The notes under the pieces: model-generated
Told to the model about the DNA's origin: nothing
Seen by the model: the letters and a program-made list of their open reading frames with translations, nothing else
Databases searched by the model: none
Program-made: the position numbers and the translations under genes
Assembly: GCA_044224315.1 (NCBI GenBank)
Contig: JBGAKR010000001.1
Span: 496,001 to 560,000 of the forward strand
Reading direction: 5' to 3'
Length of the DNA: 64,000 nt
Source: JAGXTF01 sp044224315
GTDB lineage: Bacteria > Bacteroidota > Bacteroidia > NS11-12g > UBA955
Shown: positions 36,460-43,864 of the stretch, in pieces
How positions within the stretch are numbered: the stretch's first letter is position 1
How the letters are laid out: every line of letters begins with the position of its first letter

Positions 36460-37281
36460 ATGGCAAAACCAAAATCCATTTTCCACTATACCCCTGCAAA
36501 TTTACAAACACTTCAAAACCTAAAAATGGGTAAATTATACTTCAACAAACCAGTGAATTTTAACGACCCTCATGATTGTTTTAATGATTTTGATTATTTT
36601 ATTAGCGACAATGCATTAGAAAAATTCAAAAAGCACAAAATCAAAGATAATGGCAACCAAACGCCCTATTTAACAAAGCATCTAAGAACTATGGATATAG
36701 GTTCATTAAGAGATCTCATGCTTGTTCAAGGCAATAAAATAATTTCGGAATTAATACAATCTGTACCAAAAACTTTTGGCGTGGCTTGTTTTAGCGAAAC
36801 TAAGGACAATTTGCTTATGTGGGCACATTATGCTGCAGGATTTACAGGCATATGCTTGGAGTTTGACACTTCTTATGAACCATTTAATAAAATGAGAAAA
36901 GTAAAGTACACGAACGATAAAACAGTATTTGACTTGGGTAAACTACTTGACAAAAGGAAGAATAAGAATGAAAATAGTTCAGAGATTGCTAAAGTTTGGG
37001 CAACAAAATCTAAAATTTGGTCTTATGAGAAAGAATGGCGTTCTGTGCATAAGGATGGCAATACATTGTTCAGTTATGATCAATCCGCACTGCGGGCTAT
37101 CTATTTTGGCGATGCTATCAAACAGGAAATCCTAGAAATTATTTGTCTAATTATGATTGGACAAAATGAACATGTGAGGTTTTATAAAAGCAAAATATCA
37201 AAAGTAAGTAAGAAGGTGGAATTTGAGCTTATTCCATTCTACATACCGCATTTAGTAGCCAAAAAACTAGGGTTAAAATAA
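36460..37281 (+). CDS. DUF2971 family protein
   Basis: A 273-aa protein with the DUF2971 hallmarks in order: N-terminal 'IFHYTPANLQTLQNLKMGKL', 'YFNKPVNFNDPHDCF', 'FGVACFSETKDNLLMWAHYA', 'GFTGICLEFDTSY', 'WSYEKEWRSVHKDG', and 'RAIYFGDAI'. The family has no established biochemical function. Members are frequent in accessory and defense-rich regions, some fused to or beside toxin-antitoxin or restriction genes. Here it directly precedes the AbiE pair (181-bp gap). Start ATG 36460 is preceded by an AT-rich leader. Confidence 0.82.
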   Translation: MAKPKSIFHYTPANLQTLQNLKMGKLYFNKPVNFNDPHDCFNDFDYFISDNALEKFKKHKIKDNGNQTPYLTKHLRTMDIGSLRDLMLVQGNKIISELIQSVPKTFGVACFSETKDNLLMWAHYAAGFTGICLEFDTSYEPFNKMRKVKYTNDKTVFDLGKLLDKRKNKNENSSEIAKVWATKSKIWSYEKEWRSVHKDGNTLFSYDQSALRAIYFGDAIKQEILEIICLIMIGQNEHVRFYKSKISKVSKKVEFELIPFYIPHLVAKKLGLK

Positions 37282-37415
37282 TAGCTATTTGAGTGTTATA
37301 ATAAGATCAATATAAGGCAATAATGGCTGCTGGATATGACGATATAAATTGTAAAACAATACTTGGTAGTAATGGTGATACTGATGGAGATACAAGAGAA
37401 GATAGCGATGGAGGC

Positions 37416-37454
37416 AATTATGTCGCAAATAATGCCTATAATTGCGACATAATT
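37416..37454. promoter_or_regulatory. Perfect 13-bp inverted repeat, candidate AbiEi operator
   Basis: AATTATGTCGCAA (37416-37428) and TTGCGACATAATT (37442-37454) are perfect reverse complements separated by 13 bp. They end 8 bp before the AbiEi start codon. TATAATTG at 37437-37444 (7/8 match to the Bacteroidota -7 box) lies across the spacer and right arm, so a protein bound here would block transcription. AbiEi proteins are known to repress their own operon by binding promoter inverted repeats. Confidence 0.65.
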
Positions 37455-37462
37455 AAGAAGAT

Positions 37463-38080
37463 ATGGCTATTGAAAGCATTGATGACAAAGTACTTACTAA
37501 AATAGGTAAAGCGAGGAGGGGTACGCTATATTTTACTGATGATTTTCTTGCATACGGTACTGCTAAATCTGTATCAAAGGCATTAGAACGTTTAGTGGCA
37601 AGAGGAGAAATAGTCCGGGTAGCAAGAGGTATATATGCCCGATTTGAGAAAGATCCTATACTTGGGGCTGTTAAACCAGGTACAGAAGCCATAGCAGAAG
37701 CCATAAGAAGGAGGGATAAAGCTAAGATCATTCCTACCGGTGCCATGGCTATGAATGCACTAGGGTTATCTACACAGGTTCCAATCAATGTTGTTTATCT
37801 AACAGATGGAACAGCCCGGACAATAAACCTTGGAAGAAGAAAAATAGTGTTTAAAAAGACTAGTCCTAAAAATCTTGCAAGCATTGGAAGAATAAGTGGC
37901 CTGGCAATACAAGCATTAAAAGAGATTGGCAAAGACAAGGTTACGGACGGAGAAATGCATATTATAGTGGAACAACTGAAAAAGGAAGAGCCTTACCGGC
38001 TGGAGCACGACATAAAACTGGCACCGGAATGGATCAGAATCATTATGCGCAAGGCAATAAAAGCAGATACCAATGATTGA
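37463..38080 (+). CDS. abiEi: AbiEi-type antitoxin (DUF6088 family), type IV toxin-antitoxin
   Basis: A 205-aa protein. N-terminal winged helix ('GTAKSVSKALERLVARGEIV' then 'RVARGIYARFEKD', residues 30-65) and C-terminal antitoxin domain ('KIIPTGAMAMNALGLSTQVP', 'VVYLTDGTARTINLG'). AbiEi antitoxins counter the AbiEii nucleotidyltransferase without direct binding (type IV) and repress the operon. The toxin gene overlaps by 8 nt. The upstream inverted repeat fits autoregulation. Confidence is high from the pair structure. Confidence 0.86.
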   Translation: MAIESIDDKVLTKIGKARRGTLYFTDDFLAYGTAKSVSKALERLVARGEIVRVARGIYARFEKDPILGAVKPGTEAIAEAIRRRDKAKIIPTGAMAMNALGLSTQVPINVVYLTDGTARTINLGRRKIVFKKTSPKNLASIGRISGLAIQALKEIGKDKVTDGEMHIIVEQLKKEEPYRLEHDIKLAPEWIRIIMRKAIKADTND

Positions 38081-39098
38081 ATGGCTGAAAGTACCCGATG
38101 AAACCAAGCGTAGAGCTTATACCCAAGTTGCGGAAAAAACTGGCATGTCGGCTTATGTCGTGGAAAAGGACTGGTGGGTTGTTCAAACCTTAGCGGTATT
38201 ATTTGAAACGGAACTGAAAGACCATTTGGTTTTTAAAGGTGGCACATCCTTGAGCAAGGCATGGAAACTTATAGAAAGGTTCTCTGAAGACATTGACCTG
38301 GCAGTTGGAAGAGAATTTTTTAAATTCCAAGGTGAAATAACCACAAGCCAAGGGAAAACATTACGTAAAAAGGCTGGAGAGTATATTGATACGCACTTAT
38401 TTCCTGAATTGGAACATTTGTTTCACGAAAAAGGATTGACGGAAGTCGGTGTAAAATTGGAATTAGTACAAGGTGCAGAAAGTGATCGTGACCGCGTAAT
38501 TTATGTGCATTATCCTAATGTAATCGAATATCCTGGGTATGTGTTACCTCCGATTAAAATTGAAATTGGCAGCAGGTCATTAATGGAACCTTTTACCATT
38601 CAAACATTCGCTTCCCTGCTAGATGAAGAATTTAGAGGTCAAGAATTTGCCCAGCCTCCAATTACCATCCCGACTGTTAATCCAGAACGTACATTTCTAG
38701 AAAAAGTGTTTTTATTGCACGAAGAGTTTCAGCGACCCAAAATGAAGGTTGAAAGGTTAAGTCGCCACCTATATGACATTGTTAAACTGGCCAAGGCGGG
38801 ATTTATGGATAAAGCACTTGAAAGTCCGGATTTGTACATCACTATTGTAAATCATCGCCAAAAATTTAACAAGGTTGGCGGCGTTAATTACAATTTACAT
38901 GCACCGGAAAGCATTAATCCCATTCCCCCAGATGATGTAATAAACGATTGGAGGGCAGACTATACTACACTAAGAGAGCAGATGATCTATGAACAATATC
39001 CACAAGACTTTGATGAAACAATCGCAGAAATAGCAAGCATAAAAGCGAGAATCAATGCCCTTCCTTGGAAGCTTAAATTTGATTTTGCATCTGTATGA
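38073..39098 (+). CDS. abiEii: AbiEii/AbiGii-type nucleotidyltransferase toxin
   Basis: A 341-aa toxin of the DNA polymerase beta nucleotidyltransferase superfamily. Motif I 'LVFKGGTSLSKAWKLIERF' (residues 52-70) and catalytic acidic pair 'SEDIDLAVG' (D73, D75) are intact. 'PLIKIEIGSRSLMEP'-like block ('PPIKIEIGSRSLMEPFTIQT') and 'TFLEKVFLLHEEFQRP' match the family's central helices, with 'RLSRHLYDIVKLAKAGF' downstream. AbiE systems abort phage infection and stabilise mobile elements; homologous MenT/AbiEii enzymes act on tRNA 3' ends. The intact motifs suggest it is active. Confidence 0.88.
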   Translation: MIEWLKVPDETKRRAYTQVAEKTGMSAYVVEKDWWVVQTLAVLFETELKDHLVFKGGTSLSKAWKLIERFSEDIDLAVGREFFKFQGEITTSQGKTLRKKAGEYIDTHLFPELEHLFHEKGLTEVGVKLELVQGAESDRDRVIYVHYPNVIEYPGYVLPPIKIEIGSRSLMEPFTIQTFASLLDEEFRGQEFAQPPITIPTVNPERTFLEKVFLLHEEFQRPKMKVERLSRHLYDIVKLAKAGFMDKALESPDLYITIVNHRQKFNKVGGVNYNLHAPESINPIPPDDVINDWRADYTTLREQMIYEQYPQDFDETIAEIASIKARINALPWKLKFDFASV

Positions 39099-39209
39099 AA
39101 TTAAGTCGGAGAATATTGTTTTTATTGATTTGTCTAAAAACCGATTCATAACTTTCAGAATTGGATATTATTTTATAACTTAGTTAGACACATTTAATTT
39201 CATCTTACC

Positions 39210-39308
39210 ATGGGAAAAGGAACATCAAGACCACCAAACGCACCCAGCACAACGGGTAACCCTTCCGGCGGAGGCAGGGGTAACAATCCTCCAAGTCCAA
39301 AAAAGTAA
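39210..39308 (+). CDS. Small Gly/Pro/Asn-rich protein of 32 aa
   Basis: An ATG at 39210 opens a 32-codon frame starting 'MGKGTSRPPNAPSTTGNPSG', followed by 'GGRGNNPPSPKK' and stop 39306-39308. It is flanked by an AT-rich leader and a strong terminator at 39359-39389, so it has the organisation of a real single-gene transcript. It is basic, without hydrophobic residues, and probably disordered. Function is unknown; the MGKG start recalls the small ribosomal protein bTHX, but the rest does not match it. Confidence 0.5.
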   Translation: MGKGTSRPPNAPSTTGNPSGGGRGNNPPSPKK

Positions 39309-39358
39309 AAGTTGAGTACTTTGTTTTAACCCAAAAGTCAAAAAACAACTATCAAACT

Positions 39359-39389
39359 GAAAGGCCATTCCAAAAAGAATGGCCTTTTT
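39359..39389 (+). terminator. Rho-independent terminator
   Basis: AAGGCCATTC - CAAAAA - GAATGGCCTT followed by TTT; ten perfect base pairs. It terminates the 32-codon gene. Confidence 0.85.
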
Positions 39390-39551
39390 AGTGATTCCAT
39401 ATCAACCATTTACAAGGGCTAGAGAGACTATACTACTCATAATCTACGTTTAATAAAAATCACTTGAAAATCCTTGACCTATTTCCTATTAGCTTAAAAT
39501 AGACAAGGCTTCCAGACACATGAAAGTCTTGTCATGGTAGTTAATGCTCCA

Positions 39552-39713
39552 GATTAACTCCGTTAAACTCAAGGAGGTTGGCCTCAACTAATGGCTTTAA
39601 ATCGCTGCGCGATATAGAGGCAGAGTAATTTGTTTAAAGTAATGAAATCGAGATTAACTTCGTTGATCTCTGGGAGTGTGGCCTCAACTAAAAGCCTTAA
39701 ATCGCTGCGCGAT
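39552..39713 (+). repeat. Pair of 62-bp direct repeats at 100-bp period
   Basis: 39552-39613 and 39652-39713 are diverged copies (GATTAACTYCGTT..., GGCCTCAACTAA..., TTAAATCGCTGCGCGAT). Each has hairpins: GAGATTAAC-TTC-GTTGATCTC in copy 2 (weaker in copy 1) and AAATCGC-TGC-GCGATTT. They are non-coding and lie just outside the tRNA-Pro-derived attachment site. Confidence 0.7.
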
Positions 39714-39775
39714 TTTGGTCTTTTTTTATTGCCACTTCGCTTGAGCCTCCTTCGTCAGCTCAGACTTGTGGCATA

Positions 39776-39812
39776 AAAAAGCCCTTTTTGTCTGCGACAA
39801 AAAAGGCTTTTT
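39776..39812. terminator. Strong bidirectional terminator beside the tRNA-Pro fragment
   Basis: AAAAAGCC...GGCTTTTT enclosing TTTTTGTC-TGC-GACAAAAA. It is placed to terminate the original tRNA-Pro on the minus strand, so this side is probably host chromosome. Confidence 0.85.
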
Positions 39813-39814
39813 GT

Positions 39815-39862
39815 TGGTCGGGATGGCGAGATTCGAACTCACGACCCCTTGCACCCCATGCA
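39815..39862 (-). other. Attachment site: 3' part of tRNA-Pro(GGG)
   Basis: Read on the minus strand, the segment begins in the anticodon arm (TGC-ATGGGGT-GCAAG, anticodon GGG). It continues through variable loop, T-arm (GTGAG-TTCGAAT-CTCGC) and acceptor strand CATCCCG, discriminator A and encoded CCA. The D-arm and the 5' acceptor strand are missing; beyond 39862 the sequence is unrelated AT-rich DNA leading to an integrase gene. This is the expected displaced tRNA end of an integrated element. The intact tRNA-Pro should be at the element's other end, beyond the window. Confidence 0.85.
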
Positions 39863-39967
39863 GGTAACTTACATTTCTAGTTTCTAAGTTAATTTTGTTT
39901 ATTTCTTTTATATCAATGTTTTACGTAATTTTAAATTAGTTATATTTTGGGATATTTTGATTTTTTT

Positions 39968-39996
39968 AGTTCAAATGTTTGAACTATGTTTGAACC
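39968..39996. promoter_or_regulatory. TTTGAAC half-sites at the integrase start
   Basis: AGTTCAAA-TG-TTTGAACT (39968-39985) is a perfect inverted repeat with a 2-bp centre, and a third half-site GTTTGAACC follows at 39988-39996. They sit just before the likely integrase start ATG 40007. Candidate operator or recombinase arm sites. Confidence 0.5.
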
Positions 39997-40006
39997 AGAA
40001 ACAACC

Positions 40007-41233
40007 ATGTCATCTACAGTCAAAGTTATACTATTCAAAGGGAAAACGTTAAGTAATGGGGAACATCCTATCCTCATCAGAGTAACAAAAGATCGAAAAT
40101 CTTCATATTTGTCTATTGGTGCCTCTAGCTCCTTTAAAAATTGGGACAAAAAAGCCGGGCTTCCAAAGAAAGGCCACCCAAACCATGATGAACTTCTAGT
40201 CCTTATAGATAAGAAGCGGTCTGAAGCGAGTTCGTTGCTATTTGGAATAAAAACAGAGGGTCTTGATATCTCTGCGCACGAAATCAAAGACAAAATAAAA
40301 GCGGTGCCTATAAAATCTAAAATGACGGTTGGATGCTATTTTATAGAATTCATTGAAAGGATGGAAAATGCAAACCGCATTGGATATGCAGATGCTTTCA
40401 GGTATACTAAAAATAGCCTCATGAACTTTCGTGGAGGTACTGATTTCAGCTTTGGTCAGGTTACAACTAGCTTCCTGCTGAAATATGAAGAGTACCTAGA
40501 TAGTCGTGACCTGGCACCAAATACTGTATTTTTATATCTTCGGACATTTAAAACCCTGATAAATTATGCTCGTAAAGACGGAATAGTCAAGAAAGAGTAT
40601 GATCCATTCGAGGGCATTAGTTTTGCAAAGTATAGAAGAGTAAAAACCAGAAAACGTGCCTTGCCAAAAGACTTAATGATGAAAATTATGGATTTGGGAT
40701 TAGAACCTGATAACTCGCTCTTCCATTATTGGAATTATTTTCGCTTTAGTTATTTGTGTTGGGGCATGAATTTTATAGACACTGCATATTTAAAGTGGCA
40801 AGATATCAATGGAGATACACTTGTTTACAAGCGTCAAAAAACAGGTGATGAATTTAATATCCTTCTTGCCCCGCAAGCCCAAGAAATACTAGAATTTTAT
40901 CGCATGGCAAAGTTAAACCCTAAAGCAGCATTTGTCTTTCCTATATTTAATGAAATGCATGAAAGTGCTAAAAGTAAAAATTATCGAATAAAAAAAGTTC
41001 GTAAGCAATATAATGATGCGCTAAAAGAAATAGCTGAAATAGTGGGTATTACGACTAAACTTACTTCATATGTTGCCCGTCATTCATTTGCAAATGTTTT
41101 GCGTCAAAACGGGGTATCAACTACTATAATAAAAGACGCAATGGGGCACGAAAGCGAAGCAATGACAGAAGTATATACATCGCAATTGGATGCGAGTATC
41201 TTAGGTAACACAATTAACAATTCACTTATATGA
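40007..41233 (+). CDS. Tyrosine recombinase (site-specific integrase)
   Basis: A 408-aa integrase of the Bacteroidota type: an arm-binding N-terminal domain beginning 'MSSTVKVILFKGKTLSNGEH', a SAM-like core-binding domain (about 100-200) and a catalytic domain. Seen: 'VYKRQKTGDEFNILL' (beta-hairpin Lys), 'SYVARHSFANVL' (Arg II), 'MGHESEAMTEVYTSQLD' (His and nucleophile Tyr). The position of Arg I reads 'FSYLCWGMNFIDTAYL', so the usual Arg before Gly-Met is Trp; IntDOT is also known to lack canonical Arg I. ATG 40007 fits family starts better than ATG 39986. It lies beside a tRNA-Pro fragment and overlaps the RteC-like gene by 4 nt. Confidence 0.9.
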   Translation: MSSTVKVILFKGKTLSNGEHPILIRVTKDRKSSYLSIGASSSFKNWDKKAGLPKKGHPNHDELLVLIDKKRSEASSLLFGIKTEGLDISAHEIKDKIKAVPIKSKMTVGCYFIEFIERMENANRIGYADAFRYTKNSLMNFRGGTDFSFGQVTTSFLLKYEEYLDSRDLAPNTVFLYLRTFKTLINYARKDGIVKKEYDPFEGISFAKYRRVKTRKRALPKDLMMKIMDLGLEPDNSLFHYWNYFRFSYLCWGMNFIDTAYLKWQDINGDTLVYKRQKTGDEFNILLAPQAQEILEFYRMAKLNPKAAFVFPIFNEMHESAKSKNYRIKKVRKQYNDALKEIAEIVGITTKLTSYVARHSFANVLRQNGVSTTIIKDAMGHESEAMTEVYTSQLDASILGNTINNSLI

Positions 41234-42057
41234 TAAAAAACAGTAATAACCAATCTATCGAATTTCGCTTTGACACTATGCGTCGGAGAATTGCTAAGTT
41301 TGGAATTAACAAATATGAAGCCAAAATTGCAATTGCAAGAGATAAGCAACTCGCTAGGGAGTATCATCTTTGTTCTATTCTGAATTATGACTTTGCGAAA
41401 TTGACAGAAGATGAGCAACTAATTATATCACCGTTTGACTATTCATATAGATTGGGCTACTCAGTGGACAAAATCTTTTATGAAGCTATAGATCGCATCG
41501 CCGAGACCATAAAGGGGATGAATGAGTCTCGTGATTACATCAAAGAAAACAAGGATAATTATTATACAAAAGAGGATCTTGATGCTTTTGATAACAGAAT
41601 TATTGAAAGGATTGAAACATTTAATTCCTATTCAGACGAAAATAAACTACTTAGATTTTTTGCTCTAAATTATGCAATGATCGATATAAGAGATTATTTC
41701 ATGGCACAAAAGGCAACCGAACCTAAATTGAACAATGAAATTAAAGTTGGAACCCCACGACTTATGGAAATTTGTTGGACTGGAAACAAGATTGATTTCA
41801 CCAAACTCATTTATGGCTTATATCATGCAGGTTTAATTAATAACGGAGATTCCGAAGTTACAAAAATCGTGGAGACATTGGCCTATCATTTCAATATAAA
41901 AATAGGTGAAGGTTGGAAAGCCGATTTAAGTAATAGCAAATCACGGGCAAACATTGACACTGATCATGGCAAGGTGTTTGACAAGGGCAAGCAAGCCCTA
42001 TTAAAATATATAAATGGCGAAAAAAGCCTAAAAAATAATTCACCCAACTTGGGTTGA
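41230..42057 (+). CDS. RteC-domain regulator of element excision
   Basis: A 275-aa protein whose C-terminal half matches the RteC domain of Bacteroides conjugative transposons: 'ICWTGNKIDFTKLIYGLYHA' then 'GLINNGDSEVTKIVETLAYH' and 'FNIKIGEGWKADL'. The N-terminal half is helical with a Tyr-rich segment ('FDYSYRLGYSVDKIFYEA'). In CTnDOT, RteC activates the excision operon, so a similar role for this integrase is likely. The start overlaps the integrase stop by 4 nt (ATGA), showing co-translation. The stop codon lies inside the terminator stem at 42042-42069. Confidence 0.8.
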   Translation: MIKNSNNQSIEFRFDTMRRRIAKFGINKYEAKIAIARDKQLAREYHLCSILNYDFAKLTEDEQLIISPFDYSYRLGYSVDKIFYEAIDRIAETIKGMNESRDYIKENKDNYYTKEDLDAFDNRIIERIETFNSYSDENKLLRFFALNYAMIDIRDYFMAQKATEPKLNNEIKVGTPRLMEICWTGNKIDFTKLIYGLYHAGLINNGDSEVTKIVETLAYHFNIKIGEGWKADLSNSKSRANIDTDHGKVFDKGKQALLKYINGEKSLKNNSPNLG

Positions 42058-42069
42058 AGTTGGGTTTTT
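42042..42069 (+). terminator. Rho-independent terminator after the integrase/rteC pair
   Basis: CCCAACTT - GGGTTG - AAGTTGGG followed by TTTTT. The left arm overlaps the last codons of the RteC-like gene. Confidence 0.85.
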
Positions 42070-42118
42070 GTCAATATTTTCCTATATTCTTTTGTGGCTG
42101 TTTAAATCGAAAACAGTC

Positions 42119-42427
42119 ATGAATGAAATTATTATTACGAGCAAAGAAGACTTGCAAGAGCTAATTCAAATCAGCGTTAAAAAGGCTTTGAGTGATCAAC
42201 ACCAGAGTAAGTTGGATGCAGTACAGGAAATCCTAGATATTCAAGAAGCCGCAGAATTCCTAAAACTCAAAGTCACCACAATTTATGGGTACACTTCCCA
42301 AAGCCAAATTCCTTTTATTAAACGGGGTAAGAAGCTCTACTTTGAAAAAAGCAAACTTGAAGCCTGGTTAAAAGAGGGTAAGAAGGAATCTATTTCTGAG
42401 ATAAGGAAACGTTTAGGAGGGCAGTGA
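42119..42427 (+). CDS. Excisionase-family helix-turn-helix protein
   Basis: A 102-aa protein from ATG 42119 ('MNEIIITSKEDLQELIQISV'; the longer frame from 42068 reads through the terminator and is unlikely). It has a MerR/Xis-like HTH: 'ILDIQEAAEFLKLKVTTIYG' then 'YTSQSQIPFIKRGKKLYFEK' and 'SKLEAWLKEG'. Such proteins in Bacteroidota elements act as recombination directionality factors or regulators of the adjacent replication/mobilisation genes. Followed at 1-bp distance by the next gene. Confidence 0.85.
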   Translation: MNEIIITSKEDLQELIQISVKKALSDQHQSKLDAVQEILDIQEAAEFLKLKVTTIYGYTSQSQIPFIKRGKKLYFEKSKLEAWLKEGKKESISEIRKRLGGQ

Positions 42428-42428
42428 A

Positions 42429-42740
42429 ATGTTGAGCTATACAGATGCAAATCAACTATTATCAAACATTATTGATAAGCTTCAGGTTGAGCTTAAGGCA
42501 TATGCTGCTCGGTCTGATTCAAAGCCAGGCTTTATTGAGAAGCAAAATAATCTTATTGCCAATCTTATTTTAGCCTATAACGGTCTTCAGATACAAAATG
42601 CTGAAGCTCTTCAGGTTTTGGGTAAAAAGATGGAGGAAATGCGAAAGCTAGACCCCTATATGAAAGGATTCACAATATTTTTAACGGAAAACCCCACTGG
42701 TTATATGGGCAGAATAGACCTCAATCTTTGCGCACCATGA
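42429..42740 (+). CDS. Small helical protein of the element, unknown function
   Basis: A 103-aa protein, 'MLSYTDANQLLSNIIDKLQV' then a long amphipathic helix with 'GFIEKQNNLIANLILAYNGL'. No motif is recognised. Starts 2 bp after the HTH gene stop, and its TGA overlaps the ATG of the ATPase gene (ATGA), so all three are one translational unit. Confidence 0.62.
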   Translation: MLSYTDANQLLSNIIDKLQVELKAYAARSDSKPGFIEKQNNLIANLILAYNGLQIQNAEALQVLGKKMEEMRKLDPYMKGFTIFLTENPTGYMGRIDLNLCAP

Positions 42741-43804
42741 ATGGCTTAAAGGTATTTAAACCGATAGAAATGCAGGGTATAAATGATAATACCACCAAGA
42801 TTGTCGAAATGCCACTTGTTTCAAATTCTTCTGAGCATTCGCGCGATCTTTTAATGTTGAAATCTGCCAATGAGTGGATGAATTTAGCAAAAAGCCAACC
42901 CGTTCCCAACATGTTGTTCGGGCCACTTTGGCATGAAGGCGAGCTATGCATTCTCACCGCTGATACCAACATTGGAAAATCCATCCTTGGAGTGCAAATC
43001 GCAGATTGTATCACCCGTGGCATCGGGAATTATTATCTCCCATTCCAGGCTGAATCTCAAGCAGTTATTTACGGAGATTTTGAACTCAGCTTCAAACAGT
43101 TTGAAAATCGATATTCTGCAAACTACAAAAATCATTACTTATTCTCGGACCTGCTGCACCGTTTTGAAATCAACTCTGATTTTTCGCAGATAACTGATTT
43201 CAATGAACTACTTATGGCAAATCTTGAATTTCAAATCCAACAAACGAATTCAAGAATTTTAATCATTGATAACATCACCTTTTTAAGAACCCAATCCATG
43301 GACACTGCCAAAGAGGCTCTGCCTTTGATGCAGAGGCTTAAGGCACTGAAAACAAAATATAGTTTGTCAGTTCTTGTGCTTGCCCATACGCCGAAGCGAT
43401 CAATGTACAATCCGCTGACTAGAAACGATATCGCTGGTAGTAAGCACCTGGCAAACTTCGCTGACAGCATTTTCGCCATCGGCGAAAGTGCCATTGACAA
43501 AAGTTGCCGGTACATAAAACAGCTAAAAGCGAGGGCAACTGAAATTGTATTTGATGCTGAAAATGTTCTGGAATGCAGGATTGTCAAGGATACCAACTTC
43601 CTGAAATTTGAATTTACCGGAACGGGTTATGAAAAAGACCATCTGCAGACTGAACCTGAAAAGGAGGAGCTTGAGCAACGAGTATTGGATTTACAGCGGG
43701 AAAAACCACACGCATCGTTGAGGGAAATTGCCGCCGAATTGGGCACTAATCAGGTCAGAGTTAAGCGGATTTTGAACCGACACAACATAAAAACAGGAAA
43801 ATAA
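42737..43804 (+). CDS. RecA-fold AAA ATPase (AAA_25/RepA-like) of a mobile element
   Basis: A 355-aa protein. RecA/RepA helicase-type fold with Walker A 'LTADTNIGKSILGVQIAD', Walker B 'NSRILIIDNITFLR' and sensor-like 'LSVLVLAHTPKRS'. The C-terminus is a winged/HTH segment ('LREIAAELGTNQVRVKRIL'). This is the ATPase found after the HTH gene in many Bacteroidota mobilizable elements, usually followed by a primase and a relaxase. Neither is present here. Immediately downstream is a symmetric array of GTTACA sites, which it might bind as a replication initiator would its iterons. Start ATG 42737; the TTG at 42728 is an extension. Confidence 0.8.
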   Translation: MNGLKVFKPIEMQGINDNTTKIVEMPLVSNSSEHSRDLLMLKSANEWMNLAKSQPVPNMLFGPLWHEGELCILTADTNIGKSILGVQIADCITRGIGNYYLPFQAESQAVIYGDFELSFKQFENRYSANYKNHYLFSDLLHRFEINSDFSQITDFNELLMANLEFQIQQTNSRILIIDNITFLRTQSMDTAKEALPLMQRLKALKTKYSLSVLVLAHTPKRSMYNPLTRNDIAGSKHLANFADSIFAIGESAIDKSCRYIKQLKARATEIVFDAENVLECRIVKDTNFLKFEFTGTGYEKDHLQTEPEKEELEQRVLDLQREKPHASLREIAAELGTNQVRVKRILNRHNIKTGK

Positions 43805-43813
43805 ATCAAATAC

Positions 43814-43864
43814 GTTACACCCTGTTACAGGTGTTACACATGTAACAAATGTAACACCGTAACA
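43814..43864. repeat. Symmetric array of six GTTACA/TGTAAC hexamers
   Basis: Three forward GTTACA (43814, 43824, 43833) are followed by two TGTAAC (43841, 43850) and a partial third (GTAAC at 43859), at 9-10 bp spacing. The array is centred on GTTACA-CA-TGTAAC. It begins 10 bp after the ATPase stop. About one helical turn between sites suits cooperative binding on one DNA face: candidate iterons, partition or operator site. Confidence 0.7.

Noticed and set aside
37323..37505. 60-codon frame across the AbiEi leader
   Set aside because: It runs through the inverted repeat and into abiEi in another frame; the Asp/Gly-rich part is likely low-complexity leader.
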